Source: Trissonchulus latispiculum (taxonomy: Eukaryota; Nematoda; Enoplea; Enoplida; Ironidae). From it: a stretch of DNA of 64,000 nucleotides. The stretch is from contig JASAND010017770.1 in NCBI GenBank assembly GCA_030248195.1, positions 5,001-69,000 of the forward strand, given 5' to 3'. This document shows positions 19,775 to 31,240 of this stretch, piece after piece (position 1 is the stretch's first letter; every line of letters begins with the position of its first letter). Under the pieces are notes generated by a model. That model did not search any database, was not told the DNA's origin, and was given only the letters and a program-made list of their open reading frames with translations. Both the position numbers and the translations under genes were made by a program.

Positions 19775-20137
19775 CTGGGCTTATTCCAGGGATTTTTTCT
19801 TGGGGTCCCCCAAAAGTCCGAGGGGCAAGGAATTTTTGGGGGGGGGGCGAAAATTTTTCGAAAAATATGCTAAAAATAGCGCTATTTTTCTGTCATATAC
19901 TATAAAAGTTGATTTTTATAGTAAAAATAATCAGATTTAGTGTTGAAAAGGGCAAAAACTGAGTAAAAATCTCCGGCGAAGCCGGAAAATTTTTGAAAAT
20001 TTGGCATTCTGAGCGATTTTTTCAGAGCAAAATTTGGTACCAAAAGGGGCGCCCAGTTTTTTTGGGGGGGGGCGATTTTGGGGCGGGGATTTTGTTTATG
20101 GGGGGCCCACACCCCCCCCCCACTAGAATAAACCCAG
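19775..20137. mobile_element. Poly-G MITE, CTGGGCTTATTC termini
   Basis: Inverted ends CTGGGCTTATTCCAGGG and (reversed) CTGGGTTTATTCTAGTGGG over 363 bp. The flanks share ATTAT exactly as a 5-bp TSD, or 7 of 8 bases if 8-bp. The interior has the CGGCGAAGCCGG hairpin and long G tracts. Confidence 0.8.
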
Positions 20138-20279
20138 ATTATTATGATAAATGTGAATTTCCTATGATCAATGTGGTAGGGAGTTTGGCTCACGTTTCGG
20201 CTAAAGTTTATTGGGGAGGTGGGGAGGGGGCTTCCCATTGGTTGCTGGCTCGTCAGACATGGGGGAAAGTTTTCCAAAT

Positions 20280-20990
20280 TTGATGTTTATACAGGATATT
20301 TTTGAAGAATTTTTCCCGGGGGGGGGTTGCAAAAATGAGCAAAAATGGTATTGTTTGCGTATTTTGCATGGTAAAATGCAAAACGTTCTCGAAAATGATA
20401 GAATCTGAGTGAAAACCAGCTATTTTTACGAAAAAGTATTTTCGCAAATCAAAATTTACGAAAAAAGGCGGATAATTTTTCGAAATTGGCCAATTCTTGG
20501 CAGTGATTTGGGCCATCAAAAACTCCCCGGGGAAAGCAAAAATACCGGGAGGGGGCAAAATACCGAGCAGAAGCTGGGCAGATTCCTGTGCAGATTATGT
20601 GCGCAAAAAATTGTACTTGTCGAGTTTAGTATCTTCCTGAAGTTTTATCCCCGTACCACTTTCCGTTAAAAAACTTGGCTCTGAGTCAGAGCGCAGAGTG
20701 GCGTACCGTTTAATGCGTATGCACAGTATAATGTCTTAGCGACAAGATGTGTGAATTACAATTTTGTAATGAAAAGCTTTACGTGCTATTTATATGAAGG
20801 GCAAGTATCGACAAATTATATTACAATATGAGCCTTGTTGTAGGACAGGCTCAGCTTGTTTTCCTTAATTTACAACCTTAACGCCACTCATGCATTTTAC
20901 AGGCTAGTTATCTGGGTTATCTCGAAACTTTTAGCCATTTACGTAAAGGATTAAAGCCGTATGAGTCAAAAATACCCGAAAGGAAACCAG
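20280..20990. other. Transposon remnants
   Basis: 20290-20560 is a poly-G remnant (TTTTTCCCGGGGGGGG, TTGCAAAAATGAGC). 20560-20720 is a diverged piece of the hairpin-ended element family (TCGAGTTTAGTATCTTCCTG, CCGTACCACTTTCCGTTAAA, compare 23095-23165). No gene supported. Confidence 0.55.
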
Positions 20991-21440
20991 CACCTTAAGA
21001 CGTTTCCGCGTCCGCTTTTTATACCTCCAGTCCGCGTCCGCTTTTTATACCCCGCGTTCGCGTTTTATACCCCGCGTCTTAAGACGTTTCCTCGTTCGCT
21101 TTTTATACCTCCAGTCCGCGTCCGTGTTTTATACCTCGTGTCCGCGTCCGCAAATTGCACCCCGAGTTTGCGTCCGCCTTTTATACTCAACGTCCGCGTT
21201 TTATATATACCTTACGTCCGCGTCCGCTTTTTATACCTCCAGTCCGCGTCCGCTTTTTATACCCCGCGTCCGCGTTTTATACCCCGCGTCTTAAGACGTT
21301 TCCACGTCCGCTTTTTATACCTCCAGTCCGCGTCCGTGTTTTAACCTCGTGTCCGCGTCCGCAAATTACACCCCGAGTTTGCGTCCGCGTTTTATACCCC
21401 GCGTCTTAAGACGTTTCCGCGTCCGCTTTTTATACTGGCC
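20990..21440. repeat. GC/T-rich tandem repeat (CGTCCGCTTTTTATACC units)
   Basis: Short units such as CGTCCGCTTTTTATACC and CCCGCGTCTTAAGACG alternate, with the palindromic CTTAAG block recurring at about 20995, 21078, 21290 and 21405. Several plus-strand frames stay open with FYTPR-type peptides, which reflects the repeat and not a protein. Confidence 0.9.
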
Positions 21441-21794
21441 CAATTATAGGACGACCATTTTTGGATGAACTGTGAAGACATAGCTTATAGACGTATAGGC
21501 GCAAACTTATATATATAAATAAATAAATAAATATATATATATATATATATATATAGCATTTGTTTTGTATTTTTGTGTTTTAGTTGAGATTAAGTTTGGA
21601 AGCAGAGTTGATGAATGGAGAAGTATATAGATTTTGATCCAATCACGGTAAATAGTCTATGCATTAAATTCGGATTTTAAGTAGTTTTTGGCGGAAATGA
21701 AATTGGCCGGTTAGTCTCGAAACGTGGTGGCACCGACTACGTATACCATGTGCTGTACTAATTCAAGGAAACTGCGATTTCATAGAACCAATGT

Positions 21795-22141
21795 CAGGGT
21801 TGGGAGTCTCGGTGTCACCCAAATGCCGAGACTTGGCCTGTCTCGGTCTCGCTCACCCAAAAGTCTCAGTCTCGGACCGAGAATTTTTAAAACATCAAAT
21901 TTCAGCGTCAATTTTAAATGAATGTAACGAAAATTAACTGACGAGGTGCGGAAACCGTATGTTTATGTGTTAAAGCCAATAATACTTTCCTAAGCCTCAA
22001 AAACTGGAAGAATTAAATTTAAGCTTGAAATTGCTAGTCTCGATCTCGCCCAAAAGCCGAGACTTGGCCAATCTCAGTCTCGGTCTCGGTACCCTGGTCT
22101 CGGTCTCGGTCTCGGTGAAATCTCGGTTTCACCCAACCCTG
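21795..22141. mobile_element. hAT-type MITE, TSD ACCAATGT
   Basis: Termini CAGGGTTGGG and CCCAACCCTG are perfect inverted repeats. ACCAATGT at 21787-21794 and 22142-22149 is an exact 8-bp TSD. The interior is built from GTCTCGGTCTCGG motifs and is non-coding. Confidence 0.95.
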
Positions 22142-22149
22142 ACCAATGT

Positions 22150-22977
22150 GGAGTTTTGAATTGATTGCAGAAAAATTGAGGTTTTTTCCGCAAAAAGTAT
22201 ATATTTTTCCGTTTTTTCCGACTTTTTCCGGCTGTCCCAGTCAAGTCAGAGCCTCTTAAAATTTGTTTCTGTAATATTTTTAGCTAATCTTAACGAACGC
22301 CATCCAAGCACCTAAATGAACTTTCCCAGAGATTGAGATTTTACTGTTCTTTGAGGTTTTAACTCAGCATTAGGGGCTTCAATGCAGAAAGGTTGCACAT
22401 GACATTGTGTCGAAATTTTCGCTGAAATTTGGTGTTTTCAAAAAAAATTCCGGTCTTGGTTTTCGAGAGGTTTCGATGGGCGAGACCGAAACCGCGACTG
22501 AAAACGAAAAATATCATTTTTAGACTAGTGAAAAATATCGTAACTGAACAAAGGTAGAAGACATTGCTTGGCGTCGCCACTCACGCCTGAAAACTAGAAT
22601 TTTTAATTTGTTAGAGTCACAAATGTTTATTTTTATTTTTGAAAGTGTTTAGATGAAGTTTTGAAAGCAGTTTGCGGGGCGATATCACGCCACGCCCCTA
22701 ATTTGCTTTCTAATCCGAAAATGTTCAGTGTTAGTGCAAAGATTAAGAGTATTAAAATAAGCAACAATCTAAAATTCTGAGCAATTTTTAGGGTAAAATT
22801 CAATACCAAAAACACCCTAGTTTTTTGGTGGTGGGGCGACTTTTCGTGGGGACTAATTTTGGGGGGATCGTTTAAGGATGATCCCCCTCAGCAGCTGATA
22901 AGCCCAGATTAGTCCAAAAATAGCTCGGAAAAGTAAAAGTAAATAAATAAATAACAAATTAATCAACTAGCCTGTAT
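22150..22977. other. AT-rich DNA with poly-G remnant
   Basis: No gene supported. At about 22790-22915 a poly-G family remnant ends GATAAGCCCAG. Confidence 0.5.
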
Positions 22978-24243
22978 CATAGGGGTCGCGGCAGCGACCC
23001 CTATAATATGTGTGAAAAGTGGCTGGAGACAGTGTAAAATAAGCTGCGCAGAAGGTGCGCAAAATCCTGCGCAGATTTCATGCGCAAATTGTAGAGTACA
23101 TCGAGTTTAGTATATCTGTGAAGTTGCAGCCCCGTATCACTTACCGTTAAAAAGTTGCGCCCCGGACCGGTTATGGCGGCGATGTTTTTTTTTCGGTTTT
23201 TTCCTGATGGTTGTATTGTACATAATGTTCGCCGCTTTCACGTGAACTGCAGCGGTGGGCCAACGTAAAGGGTTATAGGGTCTAGTAGTACCCTCTAAAG
23301 AATTTAAGAATCGCAACTCTTGCGCCGCAGCTGCGCCACCCCGCTGCAGTGGCGCCGCAAAGTCGGCTCATAGCAAAAAGTGACCATTTTTGTGGTCGTC
23401 GCTCAGGTCGAACGTTACGAGCTGGAGCTGATTTCTTTTTATATTGAGAAATTACATATATTGAACTAACTAACGGTCCAGACTGCGTTTCTCTATCACT
23501 TCCCTAGCGACCACAGTGGCCCGTCTGAAATGGCGAAAATTCGAAAAATGAAAAATCGAAATTTCTCGCTATCTAGTCTACTTTGAAAGCTCAAATCTTT
23601 CAGACAATGGTTTTCTAGCACGGAGAATCGATTCCCACAGTCAGTTTTACCGTCAGACCCACCCATCTTGCTGGGCTGGTTCCACTTTGCCGTCGGGAGG
23701 GCCAAGTCGGAAACCGTTTCCTGGAGGTCCATAGTAGGCTCTACCTGGCCTCTCAAAACTTTGGCTATATATAGGGGTTTTCTGGTGCGTCCAGCTCATT
23801 CGCGGTATCCGTATTGCGTCCGACGTACCAATTTTGCTGGGCTGGTGCCAGTTTGCCGTTTGAAGGGTCAGTCGGCTGGGGGGTGAAGTGGTCGAAAATA
23901 AATTTTTTCAAAAGTGGTCAAATTTGGTATCAAATGAAAGCCCTAAGTGAGCTGAGCAACTTTTGTCATGGAACTGCGTACCCAAAGTGGCTGTAGAGTG
24001 TTGTGGTGGGGTGGGGACTTAGGCCATTTTGGGTCAAAAATAAAATTTTTCAAAAGTGGTCAAATTTGGTATCAACTGAAAGCCCTAAGTGAGCTGAGCA
24101 ACTTTTGTCATGGAACCATCCACCAAAAGTTGCTATGTCGGATTTATGCCTTTACTTTCTCAACCGGAAATTAAAGGATAGACATAGGCCCAACACACAT
24201 ATTATCCCCTTTTGTGCGGAGCATTTCTGTTATATACTTGTAA
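22978..24243 (-). mobile_element. Hairpin-ended element, inverted copy 3
   Basis: Reverse complement of the 5860-7735 element. The hairpin GGGGTCGCGGCAGCGACCCC lies at 22982-23001, then ATAATATGTGTG, and the far end carries TATCCCCTTTTGTGCGGAGC. It has about two 147-bp monomers where copy 1 has six. Confidence 0.7.
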
Positions 24244-24249
24244 TGTAAT

Positions 24250-25280
24250 ATAATATAAATGTGATTGACATAGTAGTTACTTTAGGAGATTCAGATTCCT
24301 AGTTTTGTTATCTGATCTTTCTGTCTGCTATATATACAAATTAGGTGTTAGTCCCTGGTAAAGTATGTAGAGCATAATTGAATCTTTCTACAATGCCCCC
24401 CCCTCAAGTCTGGATGGATGTCTGATGGCTGTACTTGGCTTATCCTATTGGGCTCATATTTTATAGGATGATAGGATGCTCCATGAGTCTCAGAAACTTA
24501 AAATTCGAATATTTTTAAACTAAGATTTTAATTTGAAAATTTTGAAAACGTTTTAAATTTTTTCCGATGCTTTCTGTACAGCAGCATTAATTGACAAGTT
24601 CAAAGGGAAAAGCTGCATTTATACGCTAATAATCATTGTTATTGGAGAGGGATTGGATTGTCTAAGAGATCCGAATAATTAATATGATATTAATAGGTGT
24701 ACTGTTTTGTTTCAGACTTGGTCAGATTTTGTCATTTTCCGTGGGCAGTGGCGGTCAATTTTGGATCATTATTTTCGTTTAATCACTGGCGCCCCCGGTG
24801 ATTCTGATTCGGTACGGATGATTCATCCCTGCTTATTTAAAGCAGTTGAACAACTTTTGGGTTAGTTTGAAAGTAATTTTGGAAATCTGTGTAGACTAGG
24901 TTGTTACGTAATTTTAGGCTTTCATTTCGTACGTATATATATCTTGCGTACATGTGCAACACATAAAAATTTTGGGGAAGATAGTAGAAGTATTTGATGT
25001 GCTGACAAAGTTTCATGGCAGGGGTGTGTCCAGGAGTTTAGGCGCTTCTTCCGTGAACGCACGCCTGTGCGTAGCTGTCCAAAAACGTAGTCGATTGAGA
25101 TAAAACTTCTTGTGGGTGCATTTGAACAAATTTCTGATCGATCTGTGACCAAAATTTAAAATTTTAAAGTTTAATTTTTTTAAAATTAAAGTTTGAAACT
25201 TTTGAGGAAGGATTAAGAATTGCCGGTTTTTTATTTAGCTGCACTTTAGCTAGAAATAAGGTGTAATAACGGTGCAAGGA
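24250..25280. other. Intergenic, nothing recognised
   Basis: No coding support on either strand. A 76-codon minus-strand frame at 24922-25152 has no family resemblance. Confidence 0.5.
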
Positions 25281-25284
25281 AGAA

Positions 25285-25440
25285 TTTTAAGCCAAAAATC
25301 GCCTACGAACCCCACCACAGCACTCTCCTACAGCAACTTTGGATACGTAGTTTTATGGCAAAAGTTTGCTCAGCTCACTTAGGGCTTTCATTTAATACCA
25401 AATTTGACCACCTTTGGAAAGCTTTATTTTTGAGCCTAGC
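25285..25440 (+). repeat. Single 147-bp-family monomer
   Basis: AAAATCGCCTACG, CCCCACCACAGCACTCT, AAAGTTTGCTCAGCTCACTT and AATACCAAATTTGACCACC match the satellite at 5985-6830. Confidence 0.85.
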
Positions 25441-25459
25441 CACACCGGACCCACTGTGG

Positions 25460-26050
25460 GTGGGGGATCAGGAGCGCACCCAGGATTTTGAAAAGGATGG
25501 GATCGAGTCGAAAAACTTTTTTGGTTTTTCTTAACGCGACTACGCTAGGGGGGATGGCGGCAACAATTTTCAATATACTCCAGTTGCCGCAGCACTACTG
25601 ATGAAATTTGGGAATAATCAGTAGTCCACTCGGGGGGTCTGCCACCCAGAAGCTGAGAAAGAAATTATGAAAAAATCCGTAATGGAAATCTTTAAAAAGA
25701 TTTTAATAAATAAAAGTTGAGAATTTTTAAAATACTTGAATAAAATGCTCTGCATGCCCAACGAATTAAAAAAATTGAGCTACAAAAGCGCCGTAGGGGC
25801 TCGAAATTTTGTAAAATTGAAATAGAAAAGCGCCGCAGGTGACGAAAATTTAAACAAATGAGATAGAACAGCACAGCGAAATTTTTTATATTTTAAGACT
25901 GCACTGAAAATAGCTCAATTTTTGCCTTCTCCCCCAAAAATTCCTGGGGGGAAGGGGTCGGAATCATACATGTGCTTGGGGGGGGTCCCAGTCCGGGATC
26001 TCACCCCCCCAGAATTCGGATTTTTCCGGTTTTTTGGGCAGCTTTCAAAA
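25460..26050. mobile_element. Poly-G/GCGCACCCAGG element remnant
   Basis: Starts near GGAGCGCACCCAGGATTTTG and ends in G and C tracts at about 25950-26015. Flanked by T-rich filler with GCGCCG hairpins. Boundaries uncertain. Confidence 0.45.
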
Positions 26051-26072
26051 CCCTAAAAAATGCCAGTAATAA

Positions 26073-26717
26073 CAAGAATAAAAATGCTCCGATGGAGCAT
26101 GAAAAATGCAATATGGGTGACATTCGGTTGTAAATGGACAGAGGACTAGGTTTTAAAACGTTAATATGGGAGGGGCAGGTTGTAAATGCCAGGAGGACTA
26201 GGTTAAAAGCGCACTAGTATGGACCAGCTTCGCTGAACAACCCATCTTCGCGAGAGAACTGCCCAAAGTTTCTATCGGCTGCTGCTTGCTGTTGCTATTG
26301 GCAGTTCTTCGGAAAACTGTACGATTTGTCAGCGTGGCCTGTAAGTATATGTAGTGGTGTTTCTTATTATACAACTTAATAATACACGTATATACATAAT
26401 GTCAACTGCTTTTCGCATCAGCTTAATACAAGATTCTGCGCTGACAGTTCAAAAAAACACCTTTCTACCAGAACTGCATTGTTTATATATATGGAATAAG
26501 TTTTAATATTTCAAAATCGTCCCGCTGTATGTAGATCTTACTCGTATGTCATGTGGAGTGGAGCATGAGTGACCGCGAATATGGGTTGTTCAGAATATGG
26601 GTTGTTCAGCGAAGCTGGTCCATATTAGTGCGCTTTTAACCTAGTCCTCTGTCCATTTACAACCGAATGTCACCCATATTGCATTTTTCATGCTCCATCG
26701 GAGCATTTTTATTCTTG
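26073..26717. mobile_element. Long-arm palindromic element, 645 bp
   Basis: Arms of about 130 bp are nearly identical inverted repeats: CAAGAATAAAAATGCTCCGA at the left and its complement at the right, continuing through GTGACATTCGGTTGTAAATG and GCGAAGCTGGTCC. The left arm has an extra tandem copy of about 50 bp (GGTTGTAAATG...GGACTAGG). The central loop (26230-26580) contains a smaller GAACTGCC/GGCAGTTC hairpin. No ORF and no clear TSD. Confidence 0.85.
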
Positions 26718-26889
26718 TCCTATTTCATTTTTAAGGTTCTCAGTAAAAAGCAAAAACGTTAAAGCTTGTGAAAGAAACTTTAAAAATTCCGCCAATCATT
26801 AATCGTCAACCGAAAGTACAGAACAAAGAAGCTTGAAAAGTTCCAATTTCTTCCTTTTTCTCTATTTTGACAGAAATCCAACAGCCAAC

Positions 26890-27255
26890 AAGTTATAGGC
26901 CGTGCTGTATTTCAGCAGCACTCTACTGCAGCGCAACCAGATGCAAACTAAATGCCAGTGAAGGAAACTCATACGGCGCGATTTGCAATGCTCTTCCGGA
27001 CTTGTATACAATATATCGGACGATTGCAACTGACCTGTAGCTCGTCATAGGCCGTTCTGTACTTCCCCAGCACTGTACTGCAGCGCAATCAGATGCAAAC
27101 TTTACTGTCGGTGAAGGAAACTCATACGGCAGGATTTGCAATGTGCAATGCTCTGCCGCACTTGTATGCAAAATTTCGGAAGATTGCAACTTATCTGTAG
27201 TTAGTTATAGGCCGTGCTGTACCTCTGCAGCACTGCACTGCAGCGGAACCACATA
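26890..27255. repeat. ~155-bp tandem repeat, about 2.3 copies
   Basis: ATAGGCCGTGCTGTA-type starts at about 26894, 27046 and 27207, each followed by GCAGCGCAACCAGATGCAAA and GTGAAGGAAACTCATACGGC. Non-coding. Confidence 0.85.
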
Positions 27256-27568
27256 GTAACATCGTAATAAGTATACGAAACGTATCTATAATAGTTTGTC
27301 ATGTCCTAAACTATCTGTATGCCGAATTTCAAATACCAGTGACGAATGAATAACTTGTTATCGACGGTGCTGTGTTTGGGGCAGCACATACAGCACGGTG
27401 AAAGCTAGAGGGTGTGCCAACTAACAGCTACAGTTCCCCTTTACCGCAGACATGATTTTCACCAAGTTTCACATGTTCAGCCGTTTACAGTAAGTCTACA
27501 GACAGCGTGCTGTGGTTGCTGCATAATAGTACAGCACGATAGCAGCACCCCACAGCGCTGCGACTATG

Positions 27569-28118
27569 CTTCTTCTTCTTCTTCTTTCTTCCTGGGTCTT
27601 CTGAGATGAATCTCAATATGACTGGATCGGCTAAAGCTGACCCACATCCCGGAGGAACCCTATCACCTTGGGAGGGCACCCCGAGAGGACTTCCAGTGAC
27701 GGGCCGGGGCCGAACCAGCGTTCCCTTGCAGTCTGTTTTGAGGGGCAATGGAGCAAGAGATGGGACAAGGTTTCTTCTAGGTCAGGGCAGTTGGGACAAT
27801 TAGGAGAATCGGCCAGGCCTATACGATGCCGGTAGGCCCGGAGTAGGAGGGAATGGCCCTTGCAGCGGAGTTGCGACAGAATGACTCTTTCCCGTCGCGT
27901 AAGGCCTGTCTCTAAATGGGGGTCAACTGGTTTAGCACCGACAAAGATTTGTTCAGTGTCGGCCATCCGGGATTGAATCAGACGCTTTTCCCTGACAGAC
28001 CGCTTGACGGCGGCCTTTGCAGTAGTGAAGTCTGTAGGGACACCGGTTTGAGGGTGGGTGGATGCTTCCTTAGCAGCACTGTCCGCCAGGTCATTGCCAC
28101 GAAGGCCGACGTGGCTGC
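27569..28118 (-). pseudogene. Non-LTR retrotransposon ORF2 C-terminus, copy b
   Basis: The minus-strand frame begins in RNase H (SHVGLRGNDLADSAAKEA), passes TTAKAAVKR and ILSQLRCKGHSLLLRAY, and reaches CPNC-x11-H-x4-C before VIGFLRDVGQL and a stop near 27631. The 3' end (CTCAGAAGACCCAGG) is shared with copy a and closes with an (AAG)n tract at 27569-27592. The 5' truncation point sits at about 28118, exactly where the ATGCTCATCGTG element begins. Confidence 0.88.
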
Positions 28119-28845
28119 ACTATGCTCATCGTGTTCAGCGACCCCAATAACCCTTATATGCGTCCCACTAAATGGCTCAAAACAGCATATTTAGGCCTAT
28201 TTTTGACAATCTTTTGTAGAGTTGGGACTTCGAAATTTTCCGAAAACGACCATTTGGACTGACCAACTTTGGGCCGGCCGCCAGAACGGTCCAGGACCTA
28301 AATCAAAAATCGGCCAACGTTATGACACGCTACCGATCCCAAAGTTTCTTATGCAACAAGCCGCGTCTGTGCAGCTTGTTCCCTGAGCCCTGTAGCCGTG
28401 ATACAAAATTGGCCTTTTTTGGCCAAAAACGCCGTTAGGCCACTTTTGGCCGGCCGCACAGGTGGCATGCCAGGCCGGGCAGCGAAAAAATATAGCGCGG
28501 GGCACATGGGACCATATCGGCATTCAGAAATATAAACCTTTCCGGCTGAAAACGTCCACATCTTTCAAACACCTCTGCACAAAATTGCATTTTTCCAAGC
28601 GTTACTTACACAGAAAAAAACAAACGGACCTAACTTGTCCGGAACCGAAAATTTTCAAAGTTGAAAATTTTGACCAAAACTTTTTTGCAACGTGTTGTAC
28701 TCGTCGTGTAGATTCCAACGATACCAAACTTGCCGAGTTTCATTCAGTATTGAGCTGGCACGGTGCTCGAACGAGTCTCAAAGGGCCGCGCAGCGCCTTT
28801 TACACCCATATTATAGGGGGTCGCTCTCGCGCCCCCCTATAATAA
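28118..28845 (+). mobile_element. Hairpin-ended element, copy 4
   Basis: Begins with ATGCTCATCGTGTTCAGCGA, the monomer of the 9.6-10.1 kb satellite, but has only one monomer. It ends ATATTATAGGGGGTCGC with a stem-loop at about 28815-28838 (GGGGGTCGC/GCGCCCCCC, imperfect). The interior has no recognised coding region. Confidence 0.55.
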
Positions 28846-29139
28846 ACGCTCATACTTCACGACTAAACTAACTTTAGAAGAAAACCCTAGAGCAAACATA
28901 CGTATGTATGTCATAAGTTATTCTTTTCAAAGTGGTTATGGAACATGGACGCCAAAAATTTAGCGTTCTCAGGCTAAATCGAAAATTTTTTGGAACTTTT
29001 GGAATTTTCTGGGAAACCGGGTCACCGAGTCACCGGGTCAGGGCTCAACCGGGTCACCGGGTCAAACCTAAGTGACCCGGTTCCATCACTGATATATACC
29101 ACTGCTGTGGGAAGGTAACAGGAGACCGCGTAGGGCATC

Positions 29140-29521
29140 CAGGCGCGTAGCCGGGGGGGGCAAGGGGGGCATGCCCCCCAAAAATTAGGTTCTCCCCTGG
29201 AAATGAGGAAACATTTATGATGCAAATAGCCCTGTAGTAGACTTCGTTGTGCCTAGAAATTGATGGACATTAAAACAATTTAGAACAAATATCCAAAAAA
29301 TTTTCTCGCCTTCGGCGCGAATTATTATTTCTTCGTAGTCAATTTTAAAATGTCATTTCAATTTATGTAATCACAAATGTTAATGCTAATCTTAAAAATT
29401 GTTGATTTAAAGCCCGAAAAATAAGCTAATGCTTGCGGTTCCCTTTTTAACTGCCACAGTTTAGTCTGAAAAATTATGGCTTGCCCTCCCCCCCCCGATT
29501 TTTTTTCTGGCTACGCTAGTG
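29140..29521. mobile_element. hAT-like poly-G MITE
   Basis: Inverted ends CAGGCGCGTAGCCGGGG and CTGGCTACGCTAGTG. Flanking octamers AGGGCATC and AGGGCACA match at 6 of 8. The interior has GCATGCCCCCC and the family T-rich filler. Confidence 0.65.
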
Positions 29522-29950
29522 AGGGCACATGCCTTGAGGAGCTGGCACCTCCTGCACGCTTGTAGTCATCATTCGAGGTGACACTCCTGGCTCAAGGGCC
29601 ACTGTGTATCCGGGGATGAGCACCGCCCCCCTAGACCCTGATAAGGGTAGGAGAATTTCCAGGGGCAACCTTTACCTTTCACCCGGTAAAAATACCACGT
29701 TGTATGTTTTCATTCAACTAGAAATTTGCAACAACCTGTTTTACTTTCAAAATTCCTAAATTTTGGTCAAAAATATAAAAAACAAACCTTCGTTAAATCC
29801 CCCTCCACTAAAAAGAGGCAGTCCGATAAGCACAGATTCCTGGGCTTATTCTATTGATTTTTCAGAGATTTTCGTAGAAATTCGTGGCTATAAATTCATC
29901 TGCCCGGCCCTGACACAGGTGCCACAGCCACACAGCTTGCAAGGACTACT

Positions 29951-30333
29951 TCTGGCTTATCCCTTGCAATTTTTTATGGGGGGGCCTCATGGGGGGCCCA
30001 TCGATGGGAGGGCTCACCCAAAATTGGGAGGGGCATATTTTTAGAAAGTTTTTTCGAATTTTTGTGGGTTTTTTGCGTACTAACTGCTAAAAATCGCTAA
30101 AAAATGACCAATCTTAGGTGTTTTTAAGCTAAAATAGCGAAAATTTAGTCAAAAATCCGGTGAAGCCGGAAAAGTTTTTGAAAATTTAGGGTAAAAATGG
30201 TAAAATTTGGGAATTTTCTGGGTTATAGAGGGGGAGGTCGGGATTTATGGGGGGGGGGGCTCCTCGAATGGGGAGGGGAGGTCGCCGAATGGGGGGCGGC
30301 AGCCCCCTCCCTCCCCCATTAGGGATAAGCCAG
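29951..30333. mobile_element. Poly-G MITE, CTGGCTTATCCCT termini, TSD CTACTT
   Basis: CTGGCTTATCCCT at the left and AGGGATAAGCCAG at the right are perfect inverted repeats. CTACTT directly abuts both ends. Contains the GGTGAAGCCGG hairpin variant. Confidence 0.85.
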
Positions 30334-30529
30334 CTACTTTAGGAGGGTGGCCTGATAATGGACAACCTTAATTTGATTCGAATCGTGGGATGCTTTTAGA
30401 AATCGGTCCGAACCAAGTTTAGTTTGATACCAAAGTTGGGCTGTAAAAAATTTTACAGAATTCAAAAAATTCTATCTTGGACCCATCCATAGCATTCGGG
30501 GACCTTCAGATTCTGACTGAGATGGCAAG

Positions 30530-30535
<6 letters not shown>

Positions 30536-30623
<88 letters not shown>
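30536..30623. repeat. (TA)n microsatellite, 88 bp
   Basis: Pure TA repeat. Confidence 0.98.
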
Positions 30624-30625
<2 letters not shown>

Positions 30626-30815
30626 TCGTCGCATACGTACAAAATGCTGACAATTGTATAGTATTAAATATGTATATTCCTCCTAGACTACAGTAGTCGT
30701 TATTGGAATTTATACAAAGACAGAGGGTTACTTATAAAAAATGCAGTTTACCTAAGCAAGCTGAGTTATGTAGTAATGATGTTAAAAAGCTAGTGTGAAA
30801 GAATGTTGTATTAGA

Positions 30816-31240
30816 CTGGCTTTTTCCTAGGCAAAAATTTCTGGGGGGGGGGGGAAGTCTGGGGGGCGGTCCCCCCCCCCCAGGTCGGGGGGGGGCACGG
30901 ATTTCTGGGGGGGGAGAAAATTTTTTCGAAAAATGCTTAAAAAATAGCTATTTTTTGCTACTGAGCTAAAATATTAACTATTTTTAACCTAAATTTAAGC
31001 TTAAAATAGCTAAAAAATGCTTAAAAATGTCTAAAAATCCGGCGAAGCCGGAAAAATTTTTCAAAATTTACCCTCAAAACCCTATTTTTCCGGGCACTTA
31101 AAAGTTCTGGGGGGGGAAGGCCCGAATCCTGGGGGGCGGCGATTCTCGGGGGGGGCGAACCAAGTCATGGGGTGGGGGACGAAATTCTGGGGGGGCCGCC
31201 CCCCACCCCCCCACCCCCCCCCCCTGTAGGAAAAAGCCAG
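30816..31240. mobile_element. Poly-G MITE, CTGGCTTTTTCCTA termini, TSD TTAGA
   Basis: CTGGCTTTTTCCTAGG and (reversed) CTGGCTTTTTCCTACAGG are inverted. TTAGA abuts both ends (30811-30815, 31241-31245). The interior contains the CGGCGAAGCCGG hairpin and several G tracts. Confidence 0.85.

Noticed and set aside
20961..21409. 127-codon frame with FYTPR repeats as a repeat protein
   Set aside because: Produced by the CGTCCGCTTTTTATACC tandem repeat; no evidence of coding constraint.
28320..28561. Overlapping 67-70 codon minus-strand frames
   Set aside because: They lie inside a repeated element, have no known domain, and lack conservation in related copies.
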